Positions 21,139 through 29,368 of a stretch of DNA of 45,948 bases are shown in pieces. The notes beneath the pieces were generated by a model, which was not told the origin of the DNA, did not search any database, and was given only the letters and a program-made list of their open reading frames with translations. This stretch comes from Eubacterium sp. Lineage in GTDB: Bacteria; Bacillota; Clostridia; Lachnospirales; Lachnospiraceae. The stretch spans positions 1-45,948 of the forward strand of contig JAFRGW010000026.1 in assembly GCA_017433615.1 (NCBI GenBank), written 5' to 3'. Position 1 is the stretch's first letter. Each line of letters opens with the position of its first letter. Both the position numbers and the translations under genes were made by a program.

Positions 21139-22659
21139 TTTCGATTCTTCTTTCGGTTCTTCCTTCGGCAGCCTTCCGTACAGCTTTGTCATGTCGTAGA
21201 TCGCCCGGCACAGTTCCTGCGACAGCAGGTGCGGCGTGACACGCCACTGCCAGTTTTCACCCATCGCGCCCGGTGTGTTGATCCGCGCCTCATTTCCTTT
21301 AACAAGATAATCCTGAATCGGAATGATGCAGAGGTCAGCTGATGAGCGGTGCGCCTCGCGGATAAAATCCCATGTGAACTGACCATAATCAGTAAAGATA
21401 GAATTGATGTATCTGCGCGCGAAGTCGCGGTCATGGTCGTTGATGCATTCAATCCACGCGCGCGTGGTCATGTTATCGTGTGTGCCGGTGTAGACGACAC
21501 AGTTCTTGACGTGGCGATAAGTCAGGTACTCGCTTGACTCGCTGCCGTCAAATGCAAACTGCAGCACTTTCATGCCCGGGAGGCCGGCATCATCACGCAG
21601 CTTCCGGATACTGTCCGTCAGGTTGCCGAGATCTTCGGCAATAATCGCGACATCGCCAAGTTCCTTGCGGATCGCATCAAACAGTGCGATGCCCGGTCCT
21701 TTGCGCAGTTCTCCGTTCTCGGCAGTCTTCTCGCCATACGGAATTGCATAGTAGGAATCCAGTCCGTTGAAATGGTCAATCCGGATTACATCGTAGAATT
21801 CATGATTCTTCTTGATGCGGCTGATCCACCATTTGAATCCGTCTTTCTTCATGAATTTCCAGTCATAGATCGGATTGCCCCAGAGCTGTCCGGTCGCAGA
21901 AAATGCATCCGGCGGCGTACCTGCGACATCAACCGGACGATGATCCGCACCGATCAGGAACTGCTCCTGATGTGCCCACGCATCTGCACTGTCCATAGCG
22001 ACGTACAGCGGAATGTCACCGATGATCTTAACGCCTTTCTCCGTCGCATATGCATGCAGGGCATCCCACTGCATGTGGAACATATACTGCTGGAAATAGA
22101 AAAATGCAATCTGGTCTGACAGCTCTTCTGCAGCTTCCTCAAGTGCCTTCTTATCCCTGCTGCGCAGGCCGGCATCCCAGCTGATCCATTCCTGTCCGTC
22201 ACGGCTGTTCTTAATTGCCCGGAACAGTGCAAAATCCTCCAGCCAGTATTTGTTTTCCTCCAGAAATGCAAGATATTCTTCTTCCTTCTGACCACCCTGC
22301 TCGACAAACCTGTCAAATGCAATGCGCAGAACTTCAAAGCGGCTGTTGTACAGCGCGCCGTAGTCAACACGCTCCGGATTGCTGCCAAAATCATACCGGC
22401 TGCATTCATCTTCCCGCAGAAGACCTCGCTTGATCAGATCCTCAAAACAAATGAAATAAGGATTTCCCGCAAATGTCGAAAATGACTGATACGGAGAATC
22501 GCCGAATCCGGTCGGACCGATCGGCAGAATCTGCCAGTAACGCTGTCCCGCATCATGCAGAAAATCCACAAACTCATACGCTTCTTTCGAAAAACATCCG
22601 ATTCCGTATCGGGACGGAAGGGATGAAATCGGATATAAAATACCACTTTCTCGCAACAT
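21103..22659 (-). CDS. malQ: 4-alpha-glucanotransferase (amylomaltase)
   Basis: 518 residues, GH77 family. It transfers maltosyl or longer glucan segments between alpha-1,4-glucans in glycogen and maltodextrin metabolism. Motifs: RESGILYPISSLPSRYGIG at the start, YQSFSTFAGNP, FDVIRIDHFNGL-type segment (IRIDHF with the nucleophilic Asp), IAEDLG with the acid/base Glu, and YTGTHDNMTTRAW. The C-terminus carries an odd charged tail (RLPKEEPKEESKEEPKGNGKEEL) made by a short DNA repeat that continues past the stop. The ATG at 22659 follows AGGAGGAGAAG; earlier in-frame ATGs would add an unrelated leader. It stands alone, with no other glycogen gene in the window. Confidence 0.95.
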   Translation of the reverse strand: MLRESGILYPISSLPSRYGIGCFSKEAYEFVDFLHDAGQRYWQILPIGPTGFGDSPYQSFSTFAGNPYFICFEDLIKRGLLREDECSRYDFGSNPERVDYGALYNSRFEVLRIAFDRFVEQGGQKEEEYLAFLEENKYWLEDFALFRAIKNSRDGQEWISWDAGLRSRDKKALEEAAEELSDQIAFFYFQQYMFHMQWDALHAYATEKGVKIIGDIPLYVAMDSADAWAHQEQFLIGADHRPVDVAGTPPDAFSATGQLWGNPIYDWKFMKKDGFKWWISRIKKNHEFYDVIRIDHFNGLDSYYAIPYGEKTAENGELRKGPGIALFDAIRKELGDVAIIAEDLGNLTDSIRKLRDDAGLPGMKVLQFAFDGSESSEYLTYRHVKNCVVYTGTHDNMTTRAWIECINDHDRDFARRYINSIFTDYGQFTWDFIREAHRSSADLCIIPIQDYLVKGNEARINTPGAMGENWQWRVTPHLLSQELCRAIYDMTKLYGRLPKEEPKEESKEEPKGNGKEEL

Positions 22660-22932
22660 ACTACACTTCTCCTCCTCTTTGTAGCACTGCAGCAAATCCA
22701 GTACGCAAAACACAGCTGTTCCTCCGCCTGTAAAGCACAACCATTCCTCCGTCTGCAAAGCACGACTTTCCCAGACGCAGTGCAATCTCATTCGAGCGTA
22801 ATCTTTGATTGCCGCAGCAAATAGTATTTTACACAATTTTCCCAATACCTGCAACCATCGCGGCACCCGGCATGTTATACTCTATTTATCAAATGCAGCA
22901 TATTTGTTTTCTGCTATTCTGGGCAGTTATCC

Positions 22933-23079
22933 ATTACGGGATAACTCTAACAGATACCAATTCCAAAATAACTGTATCGGACCCCTATTCCAGAACAGCT
23001 GTATCAGATACTGTTCCACAATGACTGCATCAGGTATCCATTTCGGAATGACTGTATCGGATTCCCATCCCGGAATGAT
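22933..23079. repeat. 27-bp tandem repeat (five copies plus a partial) upstream of the lipid kinase gene
   Basis: Units start at 22933, 22960, 22987, 23014 and 23041, with a partial one at 23068. The consensus contains TTCCGGAATGACTGTATCGG-like wording; copies are diverged. It lies in the 449-bp gap between malQ and the kinase, where I see no gene. Expression signals for the kinase would have to lie within or after it. Confidence 0.75.
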
Positions 23080-23108
23080 TTTTCAACATATATTTCATGA
23101 GGTGTAAC

Positions 23109-24311
23109 ATGTACTATTGTATTGCCAACCCATCTGCAAGATCCGGGGGACGTGACACAGCGCTCCCGCGGCTGCTTTCCTTTTTTAAAAAGCAGGGAAT
23201 CCCCTGCCGTCTTTACTTTACAGAAGGTCCGGGACACGCCGGCCGCCTGGCACGCAGAATCATATCGCAGAGCAGACCTGCAGACATGTCAGCTGCCCTC
23301 ACCTGCAACACACCACCTGAACACGCCGGCAGCAGACCTGCTGCACACGCTGACAACAAACCTGCCGCACACGCCAGCACACCACCTGCACACACCGGCA
23401 ATACGGAACCGGTCAATCTGATTGTTGCGGGCGGCGACGGTACCTTTAACGAGGTTATCAACGGCATTGACAATTATGACAATGTCCAGCTGGCTTTTCT
23501 TCCGGTCGGTTCCGGCAATGACCTCGCCCGCGGACTGGATCTTCCGAAGAATCCGTCTGTCCTGATCCGGCGGATTGCTGCAGGAAAAATACGCAGACAT
23601 CTGGATCTGGGGGCTGTACAATTTCATACGGTTTCCGGTATTCGTTCGAGAAAGCTTGCCGGAGTTAAATCCGTCACTTCACCAGATGTGAACAGCTCCA
23701 TCACCTCACCAGATGTAGACAGCTCCGTCACCTCACCAGATGGCACTGCCAGCTCCGAATCAGCTGCCGGCATCCCGTCTGCCGGCCTGACACACCGGTT
23801 TGTCATCAGTTCTGGCATCGGATTTGACGCGGCAGTCTGTGAGGAAGCCCTCTCTTCCAGTATCAAAAACGTGCTGAACCGCTTCCATGTGGGAAAACTA
23901 ACCTATGGAACCATCGCACTCCGCCAGATTCTCTTCGCCCCGAAAACGGCCTGTGACATTCTGCTGGATGACGGCCGCTCCCTGCATCTTGATAAAATGC
24001 TGTTTTCAGCAGTTATGAACTGTGCTTACGAAGGCGGGGGCTACCGTTTCGCACCGGACGCCGATCCCGCCGACGGGTGCATGACGCTGGTGGCTGTCGG
24101 CGACATACCGGCGCCAAAGGCGATCCTCTCCTTCCCGGCGGCACACGCCGGAAAATACTTCAACATCAAAGGCGTACATCATTTCACCATCCAAAGCGCA
24201 GAAATCCGCACAGAGAAGCCACTGTGGGTCCACACAGACGGAGAAGTTTCTTATCAGTCAGACCACATTTCTGTCAAATGCCTGCCGAAGCGGCTGGCAA
24301 TGCTGGTTTGA
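23109..24311 (+). CDS. Diacylglycerol kinase family lipid kinase with two repeat insertions
   Basis: 400 residues. The DAGK catalytic fold is clear: MYYCIANPSARSGG at the N-terminus, the nucleotide loop VAGGDGTFNEVINGI, and LPVGSGNDLARGL. GIGFDAAVCEEA and GGGYRFAPDADPADG support the DgkB/YegS group, phosphorylating diacylglycerol or a related lipid. Two hydrophilic stretches absent from normal members are inserted: about 45 residues rich in His, Ala, Pro and Thr before the VAGGDGT loop, and a TSPDV-type repeat of about 30 residues after the YegS-like strand near residue 190. Both come from tandem DNA repeats. The ATG at 23109 follows GAGGTGTAAC. A bidirectional terminator follows the stop codon. 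Confidence 0.9.
   Translation: MYYCIANPSARSGGRDTALPRLLSFFKKQGIPCRLYFTEGPGHAGRLARRIISQSRPADMSAALTCNTPPEHAGSRPAAHADNKPAAHASTPPAHTGNTEPVNLIVAGGDGTFNEVINGIDNYDNVQLAFLPVGSGNDLARGLDLPKNPSVLIRRIAAGKIRRHLDLGAVQFHTVSGIRSRKLAGVKSVTSPDVNSSITSPDVDSSVTSPDGTASSESAAGIPSAGLTHRFVISSGIGFDAAVCEEALSSSIKNVLNRFHVGKLTYGTIALRQILFAPKTACDILLDDGRSLHLDKMLFSAVMNCAYEGGGYRFAPDADPADGCMTLVAVGDIPAPKAILSFPAAHAGKYFNIKGVHHFTIQSAEIRTEKPLWVHTDGEVSYQSDHISVKCLPKRLAMLV
23674..23757. repeat. In-frame 27-bp tandem repeat inside the lipid kinase
   Basis: Three units start at 23674, 23701 and 23728 (27, 27 and 30 bp), each coding an SPDV/D-containing segment (TSPDVNSS, TSPDVDSS, TSPDGTASS). A second, more degenerate repeat codes the HAGS/HADN/HAST stretch at about 23300-23400. 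Confidence 0.85.
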
Positions 24312-24374
24312 AGAGTTGCCCATTCCACGGAAAATTATATATTATGAAAAATTCAGGAAATTTTCCATAACGCA

Positions 24375-24411
24375 AAAATCACCGGAAGCCTTTGTGCTTT
24401 CCGGTGATTTT
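24375..24411. terminator. Bidirectional terminator between convergent genes
   Basis: AAAATCACCGGAA (24375-24387) is perfectly inverted at 24399-24411. The A/T ends give a T-run on both strands, serving the lipid kinase (plus) and the cytidylate-kinase-like gene (minus). Confidence 0.85.
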
Positions 24412-24507
24412 ACATTATTTCATAATTTCATATTATATCAGGATCCCGTGGCAGCCTTTCTGCTTTTGAGATATCTCTCTGCTTCTGAGGAATCCCGCTG
24501 CTTTAGA

Positions 24508-25110
24508 TCAACGGAAAATCCGCGCCAGCTGCGGTACAATCTGCTTAATGGATCTGGTGCTGGTGTTGATGAACAGATCATAATCCAGCAGTTCTTTCCA
24601 TCGCTCACCCGTGAACGTCTCATAGTAATTCGCGCGGTTCTTATTGACACGGTTGATCTGCTTGCGCAGCTCATTGTCCGTCATATGCTCATCCTTCGGA
24701 GCTTTCTCGCGGCAGCGCTTCATGCGCGCGCCCATATCTGCATAAACGAAGATGCGGAACGGATTCATGTCGCGCAGAATGTAATTTGCACAGCGTCCGA
24801 CGATGATACAGTCTGACTTCTCTGCAAGCTCACGGATGATGTGACTCTGTGACTGGGAGATCTGACTCACCTGATTGAACATCTCGTCGCCGCCCAGATA
24901 GAAGCGGTTTCCGATCGTGATCGGATAAGAGTAGAATGGCTTGCGGTAGAAAACATTTTTGACATACTCCTCAGAAAGTTCTGTCTCCTCTGAGATTGCT
25001 TCGATAATCTCATGATCATAGTATGCAATCTGCAGTTCTTCTGAGAGACGGCGTGCCAGCTCACGTCCGCCACTGCCAAATTCACGGTTCACGGTAATAA
25101 TCTGATTCAT
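24508..25110 (-). CDS. Cytidylate kinase-like family protein
   Basis: 200 residues. The P-loop is written REFGSGGRELARRL, the variant found in the Cytidylate_kin2 group rather than in classical Cmk. YYDHEIIEAI, FLYLGGDEMF-type segment (YLGGDEMFNQV) and CIIVGRCANYIL are further family marks. The C-terminal NKNRANYYETFTGERW and YDLFINTS complete the fold. It probably phosphorylates a nucleotide or related small molecule; the true substrate of this subgroup is not established. The ATG at 25110 has GTGAGGAAATTACC upstream. It follows the PPK2 gene by 32 bp on the same strand, so both are likely in one operon dealing with nucleotide and polyphosphate phosphates. Confidence 0.9.
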   Translation of the reverse strand: MNQIITVNREFGSGGRELARRLSEELQIAYYDHEIIEAISEETELSEEYVKNVFYRKPFYSYPITIGNRFYLGGDEMFNQVSQISQSQSHIIRELAEKSDCIIVGRCANYILRDMNPFRIFVYADMGARMKRCREKAPKDEHMTDNELRKQINRVNKNRANYYETFTGERWKELLDYDLFINTSTRSIKQIVPQLARIFR

Positions 25111-25142
25111 GGTAATTTCCTCACTTCGTTTCAATGATTATA

Positions 25143-26621
25143 TCAGGATGTCGCCTTCCGCAGTGCGTCTGTCACAATCCGCAGTGCCTTAAGCCGCGCA
25201 TAGCGCTTGTCAACCGATTCCAGAATATGCCACGGGGCGAAAACGGTGTTGGTCTTCTGCAGCATCTCGTCTATCGCAGCTTCATACAGATCCCATTTCT
25301 CGCGGTTCCGCCAGTCTTCATCTGTGATCTTCCACTGCTTTTCCGGCGTGTTCTGGCGTGCGGTAAAACGCTCCAGCTGTGTCTGGCTGTCGATCTGCAC
25401 CCAGAACTTGAGCACGACGGCACCCCAGTCTGTCAGAATCCGCTCAAACTCATTGATTTCATTATACGCCCTCTGCCAGTCATTTTCACTACAAAATCCT
25501 TCCAGACGCTCCACCATGACACGTCCATACCAGGTCCGGTCGAAAATCGCAATGTGGCCGGTGCGCGGAAGCCGGTTCCAGAAGCGCCACAGATAATGAC
25601 GCGCCTTCTCATGCGGCTCCGGACTTGCAATCGGATGCACAATGTAGCCGCGCGGATCGAGTGCACTGGTAATACGCTTGATGTTGCCGCCCTTGCCGGC
25701 TGCATCCCAGCCCTCATAGCCAATGATGACAGGCACTTTCTTCCGGTATAATTTATTATGCAGATCCGCCAGTTCCGCCTGCAGTCTGTCGAGCTCCTGC
25801 TTGTAGGTATCCGGATCCACCGTTTTGTCCTGTAGGGAAATATCTGCAAGTTTCTCAATCGGCTGCAGCGGGAATGTATTCTGAAGGATCGGCACCGCAA
25901 GTGCAGAGTTCTTCAGCGCTGTATCGATACCCTGGTTCAGGAACTGCAATACCTGCAGTTCTGCCCATCTCTTATCCTTCGCGTCAATGATATACCAGGG
26001 CGCATTGGACCGGTTTGTATCCTCAAGATACTGGTCGTAGACCTCCCGGCACAGCTTGTAATTGGCATTTTCCCAGAGATCATCGTCATTGACACGCCAT
26101 CTCGTGTTCTTGTCAGCAAGCAGTTCCTCGAGCCGGCGCTTCTGCTCTTTCCTTCCGATGTGGAAGAAAAACTTCATAACCAGATAGCCGTTGTCCGTCA
26201 GCTGCCGCTCTGTCAGGTTGATCTCGCGAATCTTCTCCTTGTACGGCGCGCCATAGTCAATCTCACCGTTCAGGACACCGCGGGTCACCCCACCCATCCA
26301 GCAGGTGTCAAAAAATTTGAACTTGCCCGCCTCCGGAATTTCCACAAAATAGCGGTACAGGAACGGTTTGCGCAACTGATCCTCTGTGGCAGGCGCATCC
26401 ATCGTCGCCACCTGGAAAAACCGCGGATCAATATTCTCGATCACTTCCCCCATGACGCTGCCCTTGCCGGCTGCGCCCCAGCCTTCAAATACTACCATGA
26501 CCGGAAGCTTCGCTTCTTTGATCTGAAGCTGCCTTGCCGCGAGTTTCTCCCGCTCTTCTGCAAGCCGCTGCCGCAGTACTTCCTTCTCCGGTTTCACTGC
26601 TTTCACAAAATCCTTCAACAT
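25143..26621 (-). CDS. Two-domain polyphosphate kinase 2 (polyphosphate:AMP phosphotransferase type)
   Basis: 492 residues with two PPK2 domains. The first has MVVFEGWGAAGKGSVMGEVI (Walker A), and the second has IGYEGWDAAGKGGNIKRIT followed by the SALDPRGYIVHP block. In the second, FDRTWYGRVMVERLEGF and the lid region around WQRAYNEINEFE are intact. The first has FDTCWMGGVTRGV in place of the DRSWYNR motif, so only the second domain is likely catalytic, as known for two-domain PPK2 enzymes. It uses polyphosphate to phosphorylate AMP to ADP (or NDP to NTP). The ATG at 26621 follows GGGGGGATGACCG. No polyphosphate kinase 1 gene is in view. Confidence 0.93.
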   Translation of the reverse strand: MLKDFVKAVKPEKEVLRQRLAEEREKLAARQLQIKEAKLPVMVVFEGWGAAGKGSVMGEVIENIDPRFFQVATMDAPATEDQLRKPFLYRYFVEIPEAGKFKFFDTCWMGGVTRGVLNGEIDYGAPYKEKIREINLTERQLTDNGYLVMKFFFHIGRKEQKRRLEELLADKNTRWRVNDDDLWENANYKLCREVYDQYLEDTNRSNAPWYIIDAKDKRWAELQVLQFLNQGIDTALKNSALAVPILQNTFPLQPIEKLADISLQDKTVDPDTYKQELDRLQAELADLHNKLYRKKVPVIIGYEGWDAAGKGGNIKRITSALDPRGYIVHPIASPEPHEKARHYLWRFWNRLPRTGHIAIFDRTWYGRVMVERLEGFCSENDWQRAYNEINEFERILTDWGAVVLKFWVQIDSQTQLERFTARQNTPEKQWKITDEDWRNREKWDLYEAAIDEMLQKTNTVFAPWHILESVDKRYARLKALRIVTDALRKATS

Positions 26622-26755
26622 CGGTCATCCCCCCATTTCTATACCGGATGTTCCGGTCCTTCAGATCGTTCCGGTTATCCCGGATCTTCAGTTCCGCAAT
26701 GCCTTCCGTGCGTCCTCGGAAAATGTTAAACGCTGCAGCATTTCCGTCACTGCTT

Positions 26756-27016
26756 TCAGATCGTTCCTTCCTCTTCTTCCTCTTCAATTTCATTCCACAG
26801 TCCCGTCATGATCAGGGCCTGGCAGGCATCTGCAACGGATGATACCGGCACATAGATCTCATATGCCGTCGGTTCGTCGCTCTGGTATACAGACGCGTCC
26901 TTCGGTGCGCCGACCTGCACCTGCCGCGAACGGATTCCCTCGTCCTCGAGTGCAGCTGTGATGTACGCTGCCTGAATAAAACTGACGGTCTTACAAAGTA
27001 ATGCTTCGTTATCCAT
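26756..27016 (-). CDS. Small DUF2007-like protein (86 aa)
   Basis: A compact alpha/beta protein: CKTVSFIQAAYITAALEDEGI at the N-terminus, the strand EIYVPVSSVADACQALIM, then an acidic tail of EEEEEE. The pattern 'length-of-helix, then a short strand, then V.V.....A...L' is that of the putative signal-transducing DUF2007 domain. Confidence in that name is modest. The ATG at 27016 has GGAGAAATT upstream. The gene stands 134 bp from the PPK2 start on the same strand. No cysteines near the end and no membrane segment. Confidence 0.65.
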   Translation of the reverse strand: MDNEALLCKTVSFIQAAYITAALEDEGIRSRQVQVGAPKDASVYQSDEPTAYEIYVPVSSVADACQALIMTGLWNEIEEEEEEGTI

Positions 27017-27040
27017 ATTAATTTCTCCAATTGTTATGAT

Positions 27041-27095
27041 TCAAGATCGCCTCGGCGATCTTGCGCGACGCGCACGGTGCAAAGCACCTTCCTCT
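27041..27095. repeat. Dispersed palindromic repeat family A, diverged copy
   Basis: GATCGC (27045-27050) and GCGATC (27055-27060) flank CTCG; GCGCG follows, then GGTGC-AAA-GCACC and TTCCTCT. Same order of palindromes and the same TTCCTCT ending as 1301-1357 and 45654-45710, but little base identity between. Confidence 0.5.
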
Positions 27096-27122
27096 GTGCG
27101 CGTCTGCGATCCGCCGGAGGCT

Positions 27123-27221
27123 CAACTTTCAGCAGGGGATTGTGACCTACTGCTGATACGAGTTTAATACCCACCGCCTGATGCTCCCACATCTGAGGTG
27201 GGAGACACCTGCTGAAAGTTG
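27123..27221. repeat. Large structured repeat with family C core
   Basis: Outer arms CAACTTTCAGCAGG (27123-27136) and CCTGCTGAAAGTTG (27208-27221) are a perfect 14-bp inversion. Inside lie CAGCAG...CTGCTG and CTCCCAC/GTGGGAG (27184-27204). The stretch 27170-27205 begins CCCACCGCCTG, as does 3083-3119. It is like a folded RNA or an insertion-element end; no transposase is near. Confidence 0.55.
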
Positions 27222-27355
27222 TACTATCATTTTACCTTCTGTACCGGCTGATGTCAAAAAAATAAGGATGCATCCGCTGCATCCTTCCGGCTGTCTCGTC
27301 AGCCCTGCAGGCATCTGGAGACATACATGTCCATACGTCTGCAGATCCGGCGAAA

Positions 27356-27416
27356 TCTTACCAGCAAAAACCTTGCCGGCAAAAAACCTGACAACAAAAA
27401 CCTGACAACAAAAATT
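27356..27416. repeat. Short tandem repeat (about 14 bp, 4 copies)
   Basis: Units of the type CCTGACAACAAAAA and CCAGCAAAAACCTT follow one another just downstream of the small RNA terminator. Noncoding. Confidence 0.6.
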
Positions 27417-27563
27417 CAGGGCTGCCGGATCATCTCGATCTGACAGCCCTACCGATGAAAGTTCAGAAGTCTCACTTTATAACCTCTCTTTCTATCAGAT
27501 TTTTTTGGGATTTCTTATTATAGGATCCCGCCCTTTGAGCCCTATAAAGTGGTCTCACTCCTT
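27410..27563 (-). ncRNA. Putative small RNA with its own promoter and terminator (about 150 nt)
   Basis: A consensus promoter (27570-27598) predicts a start near 27563. The transcript would end in a rho-independent terminator: GGGCTG/CAGCCC arms (27419-27424, 27444-27449) followed by TGAATTTTTG. Within it CACTTTATA and TATAAAGTG pair at long range, and GGGAT/ATCCC closes an internal hairpin. The strings GTGAGACC and GTGAGACT occur near both ends. No reading frame with a ribosome binding site was seen. It could be 6S RNA, a raiA-like RNA, a regulator or something new; I do not recognise a family. Confidence 0.5.
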
Positions 27564-27569
27564 GATAGT

Positions 27570-27598
27570 AATATACAGTATCTGGCATGATTTGTCAA
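27570..27598 (-). promoter_or_regulatory. Promoter of the putative small RNA
   Basis: Minus strand TTGACA (27593-27598), exactly 17 bp, TATATT (27570-27575). No protein-coding gene lies downstream on this strand for more than 500 bp. Confidence 0.75.
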
Positions 27599-27690
27599 CC
27601 ATTTTCAGAATATTTCTTTTATTTAATATATATTTCTGAATTCTTACGCGTATATTACATTTCGTAACAAACTTTATTCCCTTCTTACAT

Positions 27691-27754
27691 AAACAGGATA
27701 CAAATTCCTAAGCAGCGAATTCCACCTGAGCTGCGTGGAATTTGTATCCTGTTT
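27691..27754. repeat. 18-bp perfect inverted repeat enclosing family B copy 2
   Basis: AAACAGGATACAAATTCC (27691-27708) is inverted at 27737-27754. The loop is the family B unit (27710-27740). A long hairpin of this kind with T-run only on the plus strand side does not match a terminator for the transporter gene, which is on the minus strand. Confidence 0.75.
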
Positions 27755-27766
27755 ACCTCTTTTTCT

Positions 27767-27797
27767 AAGCAGCGAATTCTATCTGAGCTGCGTGGAA
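27767..27797. repeat. Dispersed palindromic repeat family B, copy 3
   Basis: Begins AAGCAGCGAATTCTATC; two bases differ from copies 1 and 2. Lies 20 bp after the AGCS gene stop. Confidence 0.7.
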
Positions 27798-27817
27798 TTT
27801 GCAGTCTGTTCTTTACT

Positions 27818-29203
27818 CTATCCTTTAATCTCCCTCTGATACCGGTTCGCCTCCTGCGCGATCACGTTACTCAGCAGCAGCAGTGAGATCAGGTTCGGGA
27901 TGGCCATCAGTGCATTGAAGATATCGGAGATATCCCACACGATATCCAGCGCCTGGGTGGCTCCCACGAAAATAATCAGTGAGAAGAATATTCTGTAGAA
28001 TGTGTTGTATTTTGCTGTCTTGAACAGATACTCAAATCCTTTTTCGCCATAGTACTCCCATCCGAGGATCGTTGAAAATGCGAACAGTACGATTCCGATG
28101 GAAACAACGTATTTGCCGGCCGGCCCGAGGATTGATTCAAATGCCGCAGCGGTCAGGTTGACGCCCTGCAGTGGTTTCCCGTCTGCGCCGACGGTTCCGA
28201 GCACGCCGGAGGATGCGATTGTAAGACCTGTGATGGAGCAGACGACAATCGTATCGATAAAGGTTCCGGTCATGCTGATGTAGCCCTGTCTGACCGGATC
28301 TTCTGTCGTAGAGGCAGATGCGGGGATCGCTGCAGAACCAAGACCTGCTTCGTTTGAAAATACGCCGCGCGCGACGCCGTACCGGATGGTATTCATGACG
28401 GATGCCGTCATCGTTCCGGCCACACCGCCCCCAAAGGATTTCGGGTTAAATGCCATTGTGATGATCAGATACAATCCGTCCGGGATGTTGCGGTAATTCA
28501 GCGCAATTACGATCAGGCCTGCCGCAATATACAATACTGCCATTGCCGGAACCAGAACTGATGACACTTTGGAAATGCTCTTGATTCCGCCGACAATGAC
28601 CAGAAATGTGATCACCATCAGAACAATTCCGACTACATAGTCCGGAATCCCTGTCATTGTGGTCAGGGATCCTGCGATCGAATTCGCCTGCGAAAGATTT
28701 CCGATTCCAAGAGATGCCAGGACGGTAAATGCTGCAAACAGCATACCCAGAACAAGTCCGAACTTCTTATTTTTCAGTCCGTTTTTCATTGTGTACATGG
28801 GGCCGCCGGCCACCTCGCCATTTTCGTTCTTCTCGCGGTATTTCGCCGCGAGCATGCACTCGCTGAACTTTGTGCTGAGCCCGAAAAATGCCGAGATCCA
28901 CATCCACACCAGTGCGCCGGGGCCGCCGGCAAACATGGCCGTCGCCACGCCGACAATATTTCCGGTTCCGATCGTCGCTGCAAGTGCTGTCATCAACGAT
29001 GCAAACGCCGATACATCGCCGTCACCGTGGCTCTTCATGGCGTCTTTGCTGAATATATTTTTCAGTGCATGTCCGAGATTTCTCCACGGAAGAAACTTCA
29101 GACGGATCGTCAGAAATATACCGGTTCCCACAAGCAGGACCAGCATGGGCGGTCCCCAGACATATCCGTCAATTACCGTGATCATCTGTGCAAATTGTTC
29201 CAA
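27818..29203 (-). CDS. AGCS family alanine/glycine:cation symporter
   Basis: 461 residues with about 11 membrane segments. Motifs: DGYVWGPPMLVLLVGTGIFL at the start, IGTGNIVGVATAMFAGGPGALVWMW, GVARGVFSNEAGLGSAAIPAS (the most conserved block) and the late ILGWEYYGEKGFEYLF. It imports alanine or glycine with Na+. The start is a TTG at 29203 preceded by GAGGTACGAAT, aligning with family starts; the ATG six codons on is the alternative. The 3' side carries dispersed repeats (27691-27797) and the small RNA gene. mazG lies upstream on the same strand, 165 bp away. Confidence 0.95.
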   Translation of the reverse strand: MEQFAQMITVIDGYVWGPPMLVLLVGTGIFLTIRLKFLPWRNLGHALKNIFSKDAMKSHGDGDVSAFASLMTALAATIGTGNIVGVATAMFAGGPGALVWMWISAFFGLSTKFSECMLAAKYREKNENGEVAGGPMYTMKNGLKNKKFGLVLGMLFAAFTVLASLGIGNLSQANSIAGSLTTMTGIPDYVVGIVLMVITFLVIVGGIKSISKVSSVLVPAMAVLYIAAGLIVIALNYRNIPDGLYLIITMAFNPKSFGGGVAGTMTASVMNTIRYGVARGVFSNEAGLGSAAIPASASTTEDPVRQGYISMTGTFIDTIVVCSITGLTIASSGVLGTVGADGKPLQGVNLTAAAFESILGPAGKYVVSIGIVLFAFSTILGWEYYGEKGFEYLFKTAKYNTFYRIFFSLIIFVGATQALDIVWDISDIFNALMAIPNLISLLLLSNVIAQEANRYQREIKG

Positions 29204-29368
29204 AATTCGTACCTCATTTTACTGCTGTATACTTCTGTTTCATTCATTCTGCCTGTCTGTTTTTCCGGATGCTAAAACACTGTGCCTGCGCCGGAACTGC
29301 TGCTTCCGGTTTCTGCGTTACGTGATGTGTCATAGCAGATCCTGCACTCGCAAGCCTGTCAGGAAATC

